A stretch of 64,000 nucleotides of DNA from Novacetimonas pomaceti (GCF_003207955.1 NZ_NOXG01000008.1:1-64000), one strand, 5' to 3'. Counted from the first letter of the stretch, positions 1 to 9,259 are shown. Program-made: numbers and translations. Notes: a model not told the origin generated them from the letters alone.

Positions 1-194
1 CAGAAGCAGAATATCGTCAATATTCCAGATCGGGCTCCTGTGGGATGACTGAATTCTACAAAATGACCCGAAATTGCCTCAAGTGTGAGAAATCCGCGTG
101 GAGCGTGAAACTTCTGATGACAGAAAGGCATCTGGCGTTTTGTGCCGGGGACGGATTGCATAATGGACGTATCCAAGCCAGTTTACGCATCACA
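1..194. other. Window edge and leader of the first gene
   Basis: No complete gene is visible here. A short open stretch reaching the left edge ends with a TGA at 46-48 and could be the last 15 codons of a gene lying outside the window, but it is too short to identify. The rest is the upstream region of the secreted protein that starts at 195. I see no convincing promoter or operator. Confidence 0.3.
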
Positions 195-1142
195 ATGAAG
201 AAACTCCTTCTCCCGCTTCTCCTGGGGACATTCGCCCCCGTGTTCGCCTGTCCTGCGCCGTCGGCATGGGCGACATCCCTGCCGGCGGAATGCGCCATCT
301 CCACCGCCACCACCACCCAGCCACACGGCGCAGGCAGCCTCATGTCACGTGGCTATGACCTGCGGCTGGTGGGGGAACATGCCCATCAGGAACTCCAGGC
401 GGGCGATATCATCGTCAGCGGGAACGGACTGGATGCCGGCTCCCTGCAGGATCTGGAGGACGCGGCGTCGCTGGTGATGGTGGCGAGCCTGTCGGGGCAT
501 CATTCGGATCACTGTCCCAATGCCTATTTCCTGCAGGCCGTGGCCCCGGTCCTTGATGGGGTGCAGTCCGGCAAGAGCTATGACCTGGTGTGGGATAATG
601 GGGTCATGTCCACCGGCACGGTCCACCTCTCCTTCCGGCGCGCCCACCTGCGCCTGACCGGCGGCAGCACCCCCGACGCGCCGGCGGTCATGACGCTGGA
701 AACGCAGGGGGTGAATATCAATGGCAGCAAGAACCACCTGCTGGAGGCCACGATGCCCCAGCAGGCCTCGGCATCCGCGTCAATGCCGGTCTCCTCTATG
801 GGGCCGCTTGCGGCGGCCATCGTGGGGCATGCCGCCGAAAGTGTCGCGGTGCCGGTGGAACTGACATCCGTCAAGGCCGTGCGCGATACGATGCAGATTT
901 CCGGCAATGGCAAGGCGACCCTGACGGGCAATGCCGACGCATCCGCCGGCGAAGGGCATATCGCGGTCCAGCATCTGGACGATATCATCGCCACCCTGCG
1001 TGACAGCGGACAGACGAAGGCAAGTGCTGCGCTGGTGCTGGCAAAGCTGTTTGGCCATCGGGGTACCAATGGCACGTCATGGGACGTGAACTGGGATGCC
1101 GGGGTCCTGACGGTCAACCATATCCCGCTGCCCATTCACTGA
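195..1142 (+). CDS. Secreted protein of unknown function, 315 aa
   Basis: The start at 195 is chosen because it gives a clean signal peptide: MKKLLLPLLLGTF, a hydrophobic core, then cleavage near residue 26 after SAWA. Translation could run from an in-frame ATG at 45, but that adds 50 residues with no signal-like character. The mature protein is probably periplasmic and has no recognised catalytic motif. The middle (about residues 90-180) is predicted beta-rich. The last 60 residues have the shape of the C-terminal strand pattern in DUF2125/AsmA-like periplasmic proteins: a glycine-rich strand, an amphipathic helix with LAKLFG, then a closing strand LTVNHIPLP. That similarity is from memory and tentative. 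It stands alone, with an IS3 scrap and the convergent mfd gene downstream. Confidence 0.6.
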   Translation: MKKLLLPLLLGTFAPVFACPAPSAWATSLPAECAISTATTTQPHGAGSLMSRGYDLRLVGEHAHQELQAGDIIVSGNGLDAGSLQDLEDAASLVMVASLSGHHSDHCPNAYFLQAVAPVLDGVQSGKSYDLVWDNGVMSTGTVHLSFRRAHLRLTGGSTPDAPAVMTLETQGVNINGSKNHLLEATMPQQASASASMPVSSMGPLAAAIVGHAAESVAVPVELTSVKAVRDTMQISGNGKATLTGNADASAGEGHIAVQHLDDIIATLRDSGQTKASAALVLAKLFGHRGTNGTSWDVNWDAGVLTVNHIPLPIH

Positions 1143-1224
1143 CATCACGGCGGCCATTCACGTTGATTTCCCGGGCCATTGCAGCGTCCGCTGATCCATG
1201 AAGTTTACGTCATGGAATGGACCG

Positions 1225-1350
1225 ATGAGATGTAGGTCGAATGGCGCTATATCGACCCGGTGACTTCCCGGCGGAACTGGCCGATCGAAAGCTTTAACGG
1301 CCGCTGGGAATGAATGTCTTAACGAGGCCATTGTCATCAAAAGCCGGGAA
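1225..1350 (+). pseudogene. Decayed IS3-family transposase fragment
   Basis: Read in frame from 1231, the sequence gives WRYIDP, then WPIESFNGRW, then stop codons. Shifting frame after the R/W codon gives NECLNEA. Together these recreate the IS3-family orfB hallmark around the third catalytic acid, normally written P-x-N-x-x-x-ESFNGR-x-R-x-ECLNE. The glutamate of ESFNGR is the last residue of the DDE triad. Only about 40 codons around this site remain, interrupted by one frameshift and several stops. I found no inverted terminal repeats, no orfA and no upstream DDE residues. This is an old, inactive relic rather than a recent insertion. Confidence 0.6.
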
Positions 1351-1461
1351 AACTTCTTGGGGCTGGCATATGGCAGCGCTTTCCTTCCGCAAGGCTGATT
1401 CAGGGAAAAAGCAAGATAACCCTGAGCGGGATTTTCCGCTATTGCCGCACAAAATGGAAAA

Positions 1462-1491
1462 GGGACGAAGGATGCCATCTTCCTTCGTCCC
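1462..1491 (-). terminator. Rho-independent terminator of mfd
   Basis: An 11-bp perfect inverted repeat (GGGACGAAGGA, 1462-1472, with 1481-1491) encloses an 8-base loop. Read on the minus strand it is followed by a short T run (complement of 1457-1460). It lies 33 bases past the mfd stop codon. Confidence 0.7.
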
Positions 1492-1523
1492 CTCTGCATG
1501 GCTCCGAAATAGGCCGTGACGTG

Positions 1524-4500
1524 TCAGGCGGCCGTATCCTCGGCCAGCCTGTTGAGTGCGGTCAGTGCCCTGCGGGCCTCCGTGATGCGCTGTGCGTTGG
1601 TCATCTCGCGAATGATCGCCAGCTTGTGGTCGGGACGCAGCCGGACCTTGCTGTCCTTCTGTTGCGCAATCCATGTGACCAGGCCGGCGGGATTGACGAA
1701 ACTGTTGTTGCGGAACTGGATCACCATGCCCTTTGGCCCGGCCTCCAGCCGTTCCACGCCCGCAGCCCGGCACATGCGCTTGAGTGCTACGACATCCAGC
1801 AGGTTGCGGACCTCGTCCGGCAGGGGGCCGAAACGGTCGATCAGTTCCGCCTCCATCGCCTCGATTTCCGCGTCGTTGGCAAGGGCGGAAATACGTCGGT
1901 AAAGCCCCAGCCGCACCGGCAGGTCGGGCACGTAGGTATCGGGGATCAGGACCGGCAGGCCCAGTATGATGTTGGGGGTCCAGTCGCGATCTTCTGCCTT
2001 GCGCCGTCCCTTTTCATGACGCAGGTCGGCCACCGCGTCCTCAAGCATCTGTTGGTAAAGTTCGATCCCGACCTCGCGGATATGCCCCGACTGCTCGTCG
2101 CCAAGCAGGTTCCCCGCCCCGCGCAGGTCCAGATCGTGGGAGGCCAGCGTAAAGCCCGCCCCCAGCGTATCGAGCGTCTGCATGACTTCCAGCCGTTTCT
2201 GCGCGGCAGCCGACAGGACATGCGTCTGCGGCCATGTCAGGTAGGCATATCCACGCTGCTTGCCACGTCCCACGCGCCCGCGTAGCTGATAGAGCTGTCC
2301 CAGCCCGAACATGTCGGCGCGATGGATGATCAGCGTGTTGACCGCGGGCATGTCCAGCCCGCTTTCCACGATGTTGGTGGACAGCAGGATGTCATACTTG
2401 CCATCGCTGAATTCCGTCATGACCCGTTCCAGTTCAGTCGGCGTCAGACGGCCATGCGCCTGCACGATCCGGGCGTCGGGCACGATCTCATTCAGCCGCG
2501 TCGCCATGCGGTCCAGATCCTCGATACGCGGCACGACGCAGAACACCTGTCCCCCACGGAAACGCTCACGCTGGATGGCCTCGCGGATCACGACGCTGTC
2601 GAAGGGCATGATGAAGGTGCGCACCGCCAGCCGGTCCGTCGGCGGGGTCGCGATCAGGCTCATTTCCCGCACGCCCGTCAGGGCCAGCTGCAACGTGCGC
2701 GGCAGCGGCGTGGCCGACAGGGTCAGCACATGCACGCCCTCGCGCAGGGCCTTGAGCTTTTCCTTGTGCGCGACGCCGAAATGCTGCTCCTCATCGACAA
2801 TCAGCAGGCCGAGATCCGCGAATTTGACGGTCTTGGCCAGCAGGGCGTGCGTGCCGATCACGATATTGATCGTGCCATCCGCCAGTCCCTTGCGCACGGC
2901 GGTCGCCTCCTTGGCCGTGACCATGCGCGACAGCTGCGCGACCTTGATCGGCAGGTCCGCGAAACGGGCGGAAAATGTGCGGAAATGCTGCCGCGCCAGC
3001 AGGGTGGTGGGCACGACAACCGCAACCTGCCCCCCCGACATGGCGGCGACGAACGCCGCGCGCAGGGCGACTTCCGTCTTGCCGAACCCGACGTCGCCAC
3101 ATACCAGCCGGTCCATCGGGCGACCGGACGCCATGTCGTCCAGGACATCGGCAATGGCGCGTGACTGGTCCTCGGTCTCCACGAACGGGAAGCGGGCGCA
3201 GAATTCGTCCCACAGCCCCTCGGCCGGGGTCAGGGCCGGCGCCTCGCGCAGGGCACGGGCGGCGGCCGTGCGGATCAGCTCACCCGCCATGTCGCGGATG
3301 CGCTGCTTCATCTTCGCCTTGCGCGACTGCCACGACACGCCGCCCAGCCTGTCCAGCGCGACCCCGGTCTGTTCGGAGCCGAAGCGGCTGAGCAGTTCGA
3401 TGTTTTCGACCGGCAGGAACAGCTTTTCATTGCCGTCGTAAATCAGGCGCAGGCAGTCATGCGGGGCGGATCCCACGCCGATCGTCTCCAGCCCGTCATA
3501 GCGGCCGATGCCGTAATCCTGATGCACGACGAGGTCGCCTTCAGCGATCTCCGACGCTTCCGCGATGAACTGGTCGGCCTTCTTGCGGCGGCGCGGCGGG
3601 CGGGAGATACGTTCCCCCAGCAGGTCCTGTTCGGAGACGAAGGCCATGTCGTCGGCCACGAATCCGCGCTCCAGTCCCAGCGTCAGCAGGCCGATCGTGC
3701 CCGCCTTCATACGCGCCGCTTCGTGCCACGTCGCGAACGACTGCACCGGCAGGCGGTATTCACGCAGCAGTACGCCCAGGCGTTCGGCGGACCCGCGGCT
3801 CCATGCCGTCACGAACGTGCGCCGTCCCGTCTGCGCCCATTCGTTCATGCGCGCGCCCAGCATGGGAAATACGTTTTCGCGCATCCCATCGGTCGCGGTC
3901 CTGGCGAACATCTGGCCCGGCCGCCCGCCGGCGTCGATGCCGGAGGCACCGTCGGGCTTGGCAAAGGGCATGAAGACCATCGCCGGACGACCCGACAGCA
4001 TGGCGTCCCATGCCTTGCGATCCAGATACATCAGGTGCGGGGGCAGCGCGCGATACGGCACCTCCCCTTCGCGGGTAAGCTGGCGGCGGGCATCGAAATG
4101 ATCCGCGATCATTTCAAGCCGTGCCGTGAACGCCTCTTCCGCCTGATGCGCCAGCGAGATGGAAACGCCCGGCAGGTAATCCAGCAGCGTTTCCATGTTT
4201 TCGTGGAACAGGGGCAGCCAGTGCTCCATCCCCGCATGCCGCCGTCCTTCGGAGACGTGCAGGTACATCGGATCCTCGGCCGCGGCGGGACCGAACAGGT
4301 CGCGCCAGCCGGTGCGAAAGCGCGAGATGCTGTCGGCGTCCAGGCTGAAATCAGCCACGGGCCGCATGACAAGGGATGTCTTCTGCGTCGTGGAACGCTG
4401 TGTCGCGGGATCAAATCCGCGAATGTTTTCCACTTCGTCGCCAAACAGGTCAAGGCGGACAGGTTCGGTCTCACCCGCCGGAAAGATATCGAAAATTCCC

Positions 4501-4997
4501 CCGCGCGTCGCGAATTCGCCCGGTTCCATGACCGTGTCGGTCCGGTTGTAGCCGTTGGCGATCAGCAGTTCGATCAGGAATTCCTGGTCCAGCGCCTCCC
4601 CGGTCGCGATGTTCAGCGACTGTCCCTCGAACGCGCGGCGCGGGGGGACGCGCTGGATCAGTCCATTGACCGTCGTCAGCACGATGCGCGGACGTTTCGG
4701 TTTTTCCAGCAGGCATGTCAGCGTCGCGACGCGTTCGGCCACGATGGCCGGGTTTGGTGAAACCCGGTCATATGGCAGGCAGTCCCAGGCCGGGAAACGC
4801 AGGATTTCCGCGTCGGGGGCGATAAAGGACAGCAGGTCGCCAATCCGCGCCATTTCCGCGTCGTCGCGCGCGACATGGAGCAGCGGGCCCTCATGTTCCG
4901 ACATGCGGCGGGCGAGAAGAAACGCGTCATATCCCTCTGGCACGCCCCATATCTGGGTCAGGCCGGATGTCTGTCGCGCGGCGCGGATTTCGTTCAT
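1524..4997 (-). CDS. mfd: Transcription-repair coupling factor Mfd
   Basis: Mfd is a DNA translocase that removes RNA polymerase stalled at lesions and recruits UvrA for nucleotide excision repair. The 1157-residue length is normal for the family. The N-terminal third carries the UvrB-like region. A CarD-like RNA polymerase interaction domain follows (about 480-550, with VVHQDYGIGRYDG). The superfamily 2 motor has Walker A GDVGFGKTE near residue 635, DEEQHFGV near 738, SATPLPRTL after it, and motif VI LRGRVGRGKQRGYAY. The C-terminal TRCF domain fills about 1010-1110. The start overlaps the sdhE stop as ATGA (4994-4997), so the two are translationally coupled. A strong hairpin terminates it downstream. 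Confidence 0.97.
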   Translation of the reverse strand: MNEIRAARQTSGLTQIWGVPEGYDAFLLARRMSEHEGPLLHVARDDAEMARIGDLLSFIAPDAEILRFPAWDCLPYDRVSPNPAIVAERVATLTCLLEKPKRPRIVLTTVNGLIQRVPPRRAFEGQSLNIATGEALDQEFLIELLIANGYNRTDTVMEPGEFATRGGIFDIFPAGETEPVRLDLFGDEVENIRGFDPATQRSTTQKTSLVMRPVADFSLDADSISRFRTGWRDLFGPAAAEDPMYLHVSEGRRHAGMEHWLPLFHENMETLLDYLPGVSISLAHQAEEAFTARLEMIADHFDARRQLTREGEVPYRALPPHLMYLDRKAWDAMLSGRPAMVFMPFAKPDGASGIDAGGRPGQMFARTATDGMRENVFPMLGARMNEWAQTGRRTFVTAWSRGSAERLGVLLREYRLPVQSFATWHEAARMKAGTIGLLTLGLERGFVADDMAFVSEQDLLGERISRPPRRRKKADQFIAEASEIAEGDLVVHQDYGIGRYDGLETIGVGSAPHDCLRLIYDGNEKLFLPVENIELLSRFGSEQTGVALDRLGGVSWQSRKAKMKQRIRDMAGELIRTAAARALREAPALTPAEGLWDEFCARFPFVETEDQSRAIADVLDDMASGRPMDRLVCGDVGFGKTEVALRAAFVAAMSGGQVAVVVPTTLLARQHFRTFSARFADLPIKVAQLSRMVTAKEATAVRKGLADGTINIVIGTHALLAKTVKFADLGLLIVDEEQHFGVAHKEKLKALREGVHVLTLSATPLPRTLQLALTGVREMSLIATPPTDRLAVRTFIMPFDSVVIREAIQRERFRGGQVFCVVPRIEDLDRMATRLNEIVPDARIVQAHGRLTPTELERVMTEFSDGKYDILLSTNIVESGLDMPAVNTLIIHRADMFGLGQLYQLRGRVGRGKQRGYAYLTWPQTHVLSAAAQKRLEVMQTLDTLGAGFTLASHDLDLRGAGNLLGDEQSGHIREVGIELYQQMLEDAVADLRHEKGRRKAEDRDWTPNIILGLPVLIPDTYVPDLPVRLGLYRRISALANDAEIEAMEAELIDRFGPLPDEVRNLLDVVALKRMCRAAGVERLEAGPKGMVIQFRNNSFVNPAGLVTWIAQQKDSKVRLRPDHKLAIIREMTNAQRITEARRALTALNRLAEDTAA

Positions 4998-5284
4998 TTG
5001 GGACCTCGGATCGCGGCCAGGCGCGCGGGGTCGTTCGCGTCCGCCAGGATGGCGCGCATCATGGGGGTGTCCACCTCCGGCGGGATGGGCCGGCGACCGC
5101 TGAGCCAGTCGGCGAGGTCGGCGTCGGGAAGCTCCATCACTTCCTCCAGCGCATCAAGCTCGGCATCGGTCATGGTGGCAAGGCGCGGAGCGACAAAGCC
5201 GCCGATCAGGACATCGGTTTCATGTGTGCCCCGATGCACCGCGCGGTAATAGATACGGCGCCGGCGCGGATCGAGGTGCGACAT
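4994..5284 (-). CDS. sdhE: FAD assembly factor SdhE (YgfY family)
   Basis: SdhE promotes covalent attachment of FAD to the succinate dehydrogenase flavoprotein in the cytoplasm. The 96-residue product is the usual size and has the family signature RGTHE (R-G-x-x-E) in YYRAVHRGTHETD, followed by the small helical bundle ending in ADWLSG. The start at 5284 (MSHLDPRRRRIYY) matches family N-termini; upstream ATGs at 5305 and 5323 would add short unconserved extensions. It is first in a two-gene operon with mfd, overlapping it by four bases, and is divergent from recG. Its presence implies the organism has succinate dehydrogenase. Confidence 0.9.
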   Translation of the reverse strand: MSHLDPRRRRIYYRAVHRGTHETDVLIGGFVAPRLATMTDAELDALEEVMELPDADLADWLSGRRPIPPEVDTPMMRAILADANDPARLAAIRGPK

Positions 5285-5395
5285 ATCAGGATTGTTGGTT
5301 TGCATTGCGTTCCACCCCGTCATGGTTGCGTTTTGTTCTGTAACGCATTTGTCCTATAGCCGTCCCCGGGCTGTCTGTCAGCCCGGACGACCAGC

Positions 5396-7546
5396 ATGCC
5401 AACCTGCCGGATGAACCGACGCGTGTCACCCTGTCCCCCTTCCCCGCCCGAACATGACGACGCGCTCCTTGCGCCATTGCTGGCCGGCGTGGATACCCTG
5501 CCGGGCATCGGCCCGTCGGTTGCGCGCCTGATCGGGCGCGTGGCGCGTGGCGGCCGGGTGATCGACCTCCTGTTCCACCTGCCCGACGGGCTGGTGGACC
5601 GGCGGTACCGTCCCGCGCTGGCGCAGGCGCAGGCAGGCCGGGTCTGCACGTTTTGCGCGCGGGTCATGCGGATCATCGCCCCGGAGGGCAGTCGCGGCCG
5701 CAAGCCGTGGCGTATCGTCGTCAGCGACGGGACAGGCCAGGCTGAACTGGTTTTCTTCTCCCCCTATCAGGCGCAGCGGCTGCGGGTGGACATGCAGATA
5801 TGCGTATCGGGCATGCTGGAACGTTTTGGCGATCGCCTCAGCATGCCGCATCCCGATTACATGGTTCCCGCCGAACAGGCCGCCACGATTCCCCTGCTGG
5901 ATCCGGTCTGGCCCCTGACGGGCGGGCTGTTTCCACGCCACCTGCGCACCGCCCTGCAGGGGGCCTTTGCCCGGTTCCCCGCCTTGCCGGAATGGCTGGA
6001 CCCGGACATGGTGCGACAGCGCAAGTGGCCGGGTTTCGAACAGGCCCTGAGGATACTGCACCGTCCCGCGGATTTTCCCGACCTGATGGAAGGCGAACGC
6101 TATGCCGCCGCGAGCGAGCGTGCGCGGGCCCGCCTGTCCTATGACGAGCTTCTGGCGATGCAGATCGCGATGGCGCGTGCCCGGATGGACAACCGCGAAC
6201 GTCCCGGCCGCGCGATTGCAGGAACAGGCGCATTGCGTGGCGTTGCCCTGTCACGCTTTGGCCACGAACCCACCACGGCACAGACCCGCGTGCTGGAAGA
6301 AATCGGCCGCGACCTTGCCGCCCCCCATCGCATGACGCGCCTGCTGCAGGGGGACGTGGGCGCGGGCAAGACGCTGGTGGCGCTGCTTTCGATGCTGGGC
6401 GTGGTGGAGGCGGGGCATCAGGCCGTGCTGATGGCGCCGACCGAAATCCTTGCACGGCAGCATCTGGCGACATTCCAGAAACTGTCGCCGGTGCCGGTCG
6501 CGTTCCTGAGCGGATCCGTGCGTGGCCGCGCGCGCAGGCAGGCGCTCGAAGACATCCGCACCGGTGCCGCGCCACTTGTCATAGGCACGCACGCCCTGTT
6601 TCAGGACAAGGTGGAATTCGCCGACCTTGCCCTTGTCGTCATTGATGAACAGCATCGCTTTGGCGTGGCGCAGCGCATGATGCTGGGGGAAAAGGGCGAC
6701 AGGACCGACATGCTGGTCATGACGGCAACCCCTATCCCGCGCACACTGCTGCTGACGCAGTGGGGGGACATGCAGGTCAGTCGCCTCGACGTGAAACCGG
6801 CGGGGCGCAAGCCCGTGCGCACGTCCCTGCACGCGCTGTCGGCCATGCCCGAACTGGTGGCGGGCCTGCGCCGGGCGCTGGATCGCGGCGCGCAGGTTTT
6901 CTGGGTCTGTCCCCTCGTCTCCGAAAGCGAGGCGCTGGATATCGCGGCGGCGGAAGCGCGGTATGCGATGCTGCGTGAACATTTCGGCGATCTGGTCGGC
7001 CTTGCCCATGGCCAGCAGGACATCGCCGTGCGCGAGGAAGCGATCAGCGCCTTCGCCAGTGGCCGGACCCGTATCCTTGTCGCGACCACCGTGATCGAGG
7101 TCGGGGTGGATATTCCCTCCGCGACGGTCATGATGATCGAACATGCCGAACGCTTCGGCCTTGCGCAATTGCATCAGCTGCGTGGCCGCGTGGGGCGCGG
7201 GCAGGCGGAATCCTTCTGCCTCCTGCTTCATGACAGCCAACTGGGCCAGACCGCGCGCCGTCGCCTGGCCCTGCTGCGCGATACGGAAGACGGGTTTGTC
7301 ATCGCGGATGAGGATTTCCGCATTCGCGGCGGTGGGGACCTGGCGGGACATCGGCAGTCGGGACTGCCGGATTTCCGCATGGCGGCAGGCGTGCATATCG
7401 AGCAGATGTTGCGTGCGGCGGCGCAGGATGCCCGGCGCGTCGTGGAGGACGGGGCGCCCGGCGTGCGCAGACGTCATGCGGCCATCGGGCTGCTGCTGGA
7501 ACTGTTTTCGCGCACCGATGCGCAGCGGATCATGAAGGCGGGCTGA
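5396..7546 (+). CDS. recG: ATP-dependent DNA helicase RecG
   Basis: RecG is a monomeric helicase that remodels stalled replication forks and Holliday junctions. The N-terminal wedge/OB-fold domain (about residues 60-200) precedes the helicase core. Walker A is GDVGAGKTLVAL near residue 320, the Walker B/DExH motif is DEQHRFGV near 417, motif III is TATPIPRTLL near 443, and motif VI is LRGRVGRG near 600. At 716 residues it is slightly longer than most RecG proteins. The extra length is at the N-terminus, so a start at 5411 or later is possible. It is divergent from sdhE, and its 3' end overlaps the convergent TetR gene by 17 bases. Confidence 0.96.
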   Translation: MPTCRMNRRVSPCPPSPPEHDDALLAPLLAGVDTLPGIGPSVARLIGRVARGGRVIDLLFHLPDGLVDRRYRPALAQAQAGRVCTFCARVMRIIAPEGSRGRKPWRIVVSDGTGQAELVFFSPYQAQRLRVDMQICVSGMLERFGDRLSMPHPDYMVPAEQAATIPLLDPVWPLTGGLFPRHLRTALQGAFARFPALPEWLDPDMVRQRKWPGFEQALRILHRPADFPDLMEGERYAAASERARARLSYDELLAMQIAMARARMDNRERPGRAIAGTGALRGVALSRFGHEPTTAQTRVLEEIGRDLAAPHRMTRLLQGDVGAGKTLVALLSMLGVVEAGHQAVLMAPTEILARQHLATFQKLSPVPVAFLSGSVRGRARRQALEDIRTGAAPLVIGTHALFQDKVEFADLALVVIDEQHRFGVAQRMMLGEKGDRTDMLVMTATPIPRTLLLTQWGDMQVSRLDVKPAGRKPVRTSLHALSAMPELVAGLRRALDRGAQVFWVCPLVSESEALDIAAAEARYAMLREHFGDLVGLAHGQQDIAVREEAISAFASGRTRILVATTVIEVGVDIPSATVMMIEHAERFGLAQLHQLRGRVGRGQAESFCLLLHDSQLGQTARRRLALLRDTEDGFVIADEDFRIRGGGDLAGHRQSGLPDFRMAAGVHIEQMLRAAAQDARRVVEDGAPGVRRRHAAIGLLLELFSRTDAQRIMKAG

Positions 7547-8231
7547 GGATGGGGGCAGTGTCCTTCAGGCCGCATTCGGTTTCCACCATTTCGAGAAAGA
7601 TGTCCGAAAACAGGCTCATCGGCTGGACCGACCGCTCAAGGCGCGCGCGCAGGATCGCCCCTTCCCACCCTATCCAGAAAAACTCCGCCCAGCGCAGGCA
7701 GATATGGCTGCACGCGGGCGATGGCGTGTCGAATATGGCCATCAGGCACGTGGCCACGCGGCGTTCCCATCCGACCAGCACACCGCGCAGTTCCTGATGG
7801 AATGAGGCCGGAAGAATCGGCAGTTCCTGACCCAGGTTGCCGATCAGGCAGCCCCGCCTGTAGCTGTGGCGCATGATGCCCGCCTTGGCGTCCTCCATGA
7901 AATGACGCAGGCGTTGCAGGGGGGGATAGGCCTCGTCGCCCAGCCATCTGTCGAGCTTCGCATTGAAATGCCGGGCGTAGCTTTCGATGACGGCGCTGCC
8001 GAAATCCTCCTTGTTCCTGAAATAATGGTAGAAGGAGCCTTTCGCCACATTGGCGGCGTGCAGGATGTCGTCGAGTCCGCTTGCCGAAAATCCCTTTTCC
8101 GTCAGGGCGATGGTGCCCGCCTGTATGAGCTGCTGGCGGATGTCGTGCTGTTCGGAGACGTCCTTGCGCGGCCGTCCCCGTCCGCGCCTCCCGGGGGGCC
8201 TTGTGGATGCGGTCGGGTTCATGTCAGGCAT
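7530..8231 (-). CDS. TetR/AcrR-family regulator, AcuR-like
   Basis: A dimeric repressor-type DNA-binding protein of 233 residues. The N-terminus is basic (RRGRGRPRKD), followed by the TetR helix-turn-helix at about residues 35-80 (TEKGFSASGLDDIL then VAKGSFYHYFRNKEDF). The C-terminal ligand domain has the RRGCLIGNLGQEL motif seen in the AcuR/TetR_C_6 group, named for the acrylate-responsive regulator of Rhodobacter. The ligand here is unknown. Two starts three codons apart (8231 and 8222) are possible; a GGGAG ribosome site is better spaced for 8222. No target gene is adjacent on its strand: recG converges with it (17-base overlap) and the cold-shock gene is divergent. Confidence 0.85.
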   Translation of the reverse strand: MPDMNPTASTRPPGRRGRGRPRKDVSEQHDIRQQLIQAGTIALTEKGFSASGLDDILHAANVAKGSFYHYFRNKEDFGSAVIESYARHFNAKLDRWLGDEAYPPLQRLRHFMEDAKAGIMRHSYRRGCLIGNLGQELPILPASFHQELRGVLVGWERRVATCLMAIFDTPSPACSHICLRWAEFFWIGWEGAILRARLERSVQPMSLFSDIFLEMVETECGLKDTAPILSPPS

Positions 8232-8571
8232 CTCTCCCTGTTTCGGGAAAATGGCGGTGTTTCGCGATGGAACATGGTGCGGCGACTTTTCCTGACAGGG
8301 TTAAGGCCGCTTCGCCACCCCGGGTTTGTCACAAAAATGTTCAGAGTCGAAAAATGCTGTGGAATCCTGCGCTCGGAATATGCTTTAGATGTTGGTGATA
8401 CCGATGCAGTTCATGCTAGGATCAAAAACAGGACGGAGAATATGTTTCCCGGCGGGCCGCCTGAATCACGGCAGTGCCAGACAGGCAAAACTCTATTCTG
8501 CGAACAAGCGTTTTCATATCGGCGGCTTCCCGAGACAGGGACCCGCCACCTAGACCTCGGGATTACGACCG
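8232..8571. other. Divergent intergenic region, TetR gene and cold-shock gene
   Basis: About 340 bases containing both promoters and probably a long 5' leader for the cold-shock mRNA, as is common in that family. I could not assign a confident -35/-10 pair or a TetR operator palindrome. The open frame crossing 8442-8582 on the plus strand ends just inside the cold-shock gene and shows no gene-like features. Confidence 0.4.
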
Positions 8572-9240
8572 TTGAGAAGTAACAGGACCGACCGCAGCTC
8601 CCGCTCACCGCGCCGCGGCGGATTTGACGATGATTTCATGTCGGCACCGTCATTCAATGACCGCGCCAGCGCACCCCGTCGCCCCTTTGCCGGCAGCGGA
8701 GGTCCGCAGATCGTCGCATCCGGGCCGGAGATTGGCGCCACTGTCAAGTGGTTCAATAGCGAAAAGGGATTCGGCTTTGTCGAACTGTCGGATGGATCGG
8801 GCGACGTGTTCCTGCATGCGAATGCACTGAACCCGACCGGTTTCGAGACGGTCTCCCCCGGCAGCACGCTTGTCGTGCGTATCGGTCAGGGCCCGAAGGG
8901 ACGTCAGGTCGCCGCCGTGGTGTCCGTTGACGAAAGCACGGCGCAGCCGGAACGGCCCCGTGGCTTTGGTGGCCCGCGTGCCGGTGGCGGCTTCTCCCGC
9001 TCCGGTCGTCCCGCCCCCGACCTGTCGCAGGCACAGGACATGCGCGGCGTCGTGAAGTGGTACAACGCCACCAAGGGCTTTGGCTTCATCACGCCCGAAA
9101 GCGGTGGCAAGGACATCTTCGTGCATGCCTCCGCCCTGGAACGTTCGGGCCTGACCAGCCTTGCCGAAGGCCAGACGGCCAACGTGCAGGTGGTCGAGGG
9201 CCAGAAGGGTCCGGAAGCCGCTGCCATCAGCGTTGACTGA
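8572..9240 (+). CDS. Two-domain cold-shock protein
   Basis: A single-stranded nucleic acid-binding protein, probably an RNA chaperone, with two cold-shock domains in 222 residues. Domain 1 (about 53-118) has TVKWFNSEKGFGFVEL and VFLHANAL. Domain 2 (about 158-222) has VVKWYNATKGFGFITP and IFVHASAL. Both RNP1 (KGFGF) and RNP2 (VFLHA, IFVHA) motifs are intact. A basic Arg/Ser/Gly N-terminal tail and a Gly/Arg-rich linker add nonspecific binding surface. The start is TTG at 8572, the only start that keeps the basic tail; an ATG at 8638 is the alternative. Two-domain proteins of this kind are typical of alphaproteobacteria. A hairpin and terminator follow. Confidence 0.9.
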   Translation: MRSNRTDRSSRSPRRGGFDDDFMSAPSFNDRASAPRRPFAGSGGPQIVASGPEIGATVKWFNSEKGFGFVELSDGSGDVFLHANALNPTGFETVSPGSTLVVRIGQGPKGRQVAAVVSVDESTAQPERPRGFGGPRAGGGFSRSGRPAPDLSQAQDMRGVVKWYNATKGFGFITPESGGKDIFVHASALERSGLTSLAEGQTANVQVVEGQKGPEAAAISVD

Positions 9241-9259
9241 TTTTATCTACTGATTTTCC

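Larger units (their letters stand above)
1143..1523. other. Intergenic between convergent genes: IS3 scrap and mfd terminator
   Basis: This stretch separates the secreted protein gene from the 3' end of mfd. It holds a frameshifted remnant of an IS3-type transposase (about 1225-1350) and a strong hairpin at 1462-1491 that fits a terminator for mfd. Short open frames here on both strands show no signal peptide, domain or ribosome site and are not called as genes. Confidence 0.5.

Noticed and set aside
1..48. Tail of an upstream gene ending at 46-48
   Set aside because: Only 15 codons are visible and other frames are equally plausible, so it cannot be supported.
3459..4760. 433-codon open frame antisense to mfd
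   Set aside because: High-GC codon bias opens the opposite strand; the translation has no domain, and mfd motifs on the other strand are unambiguous.
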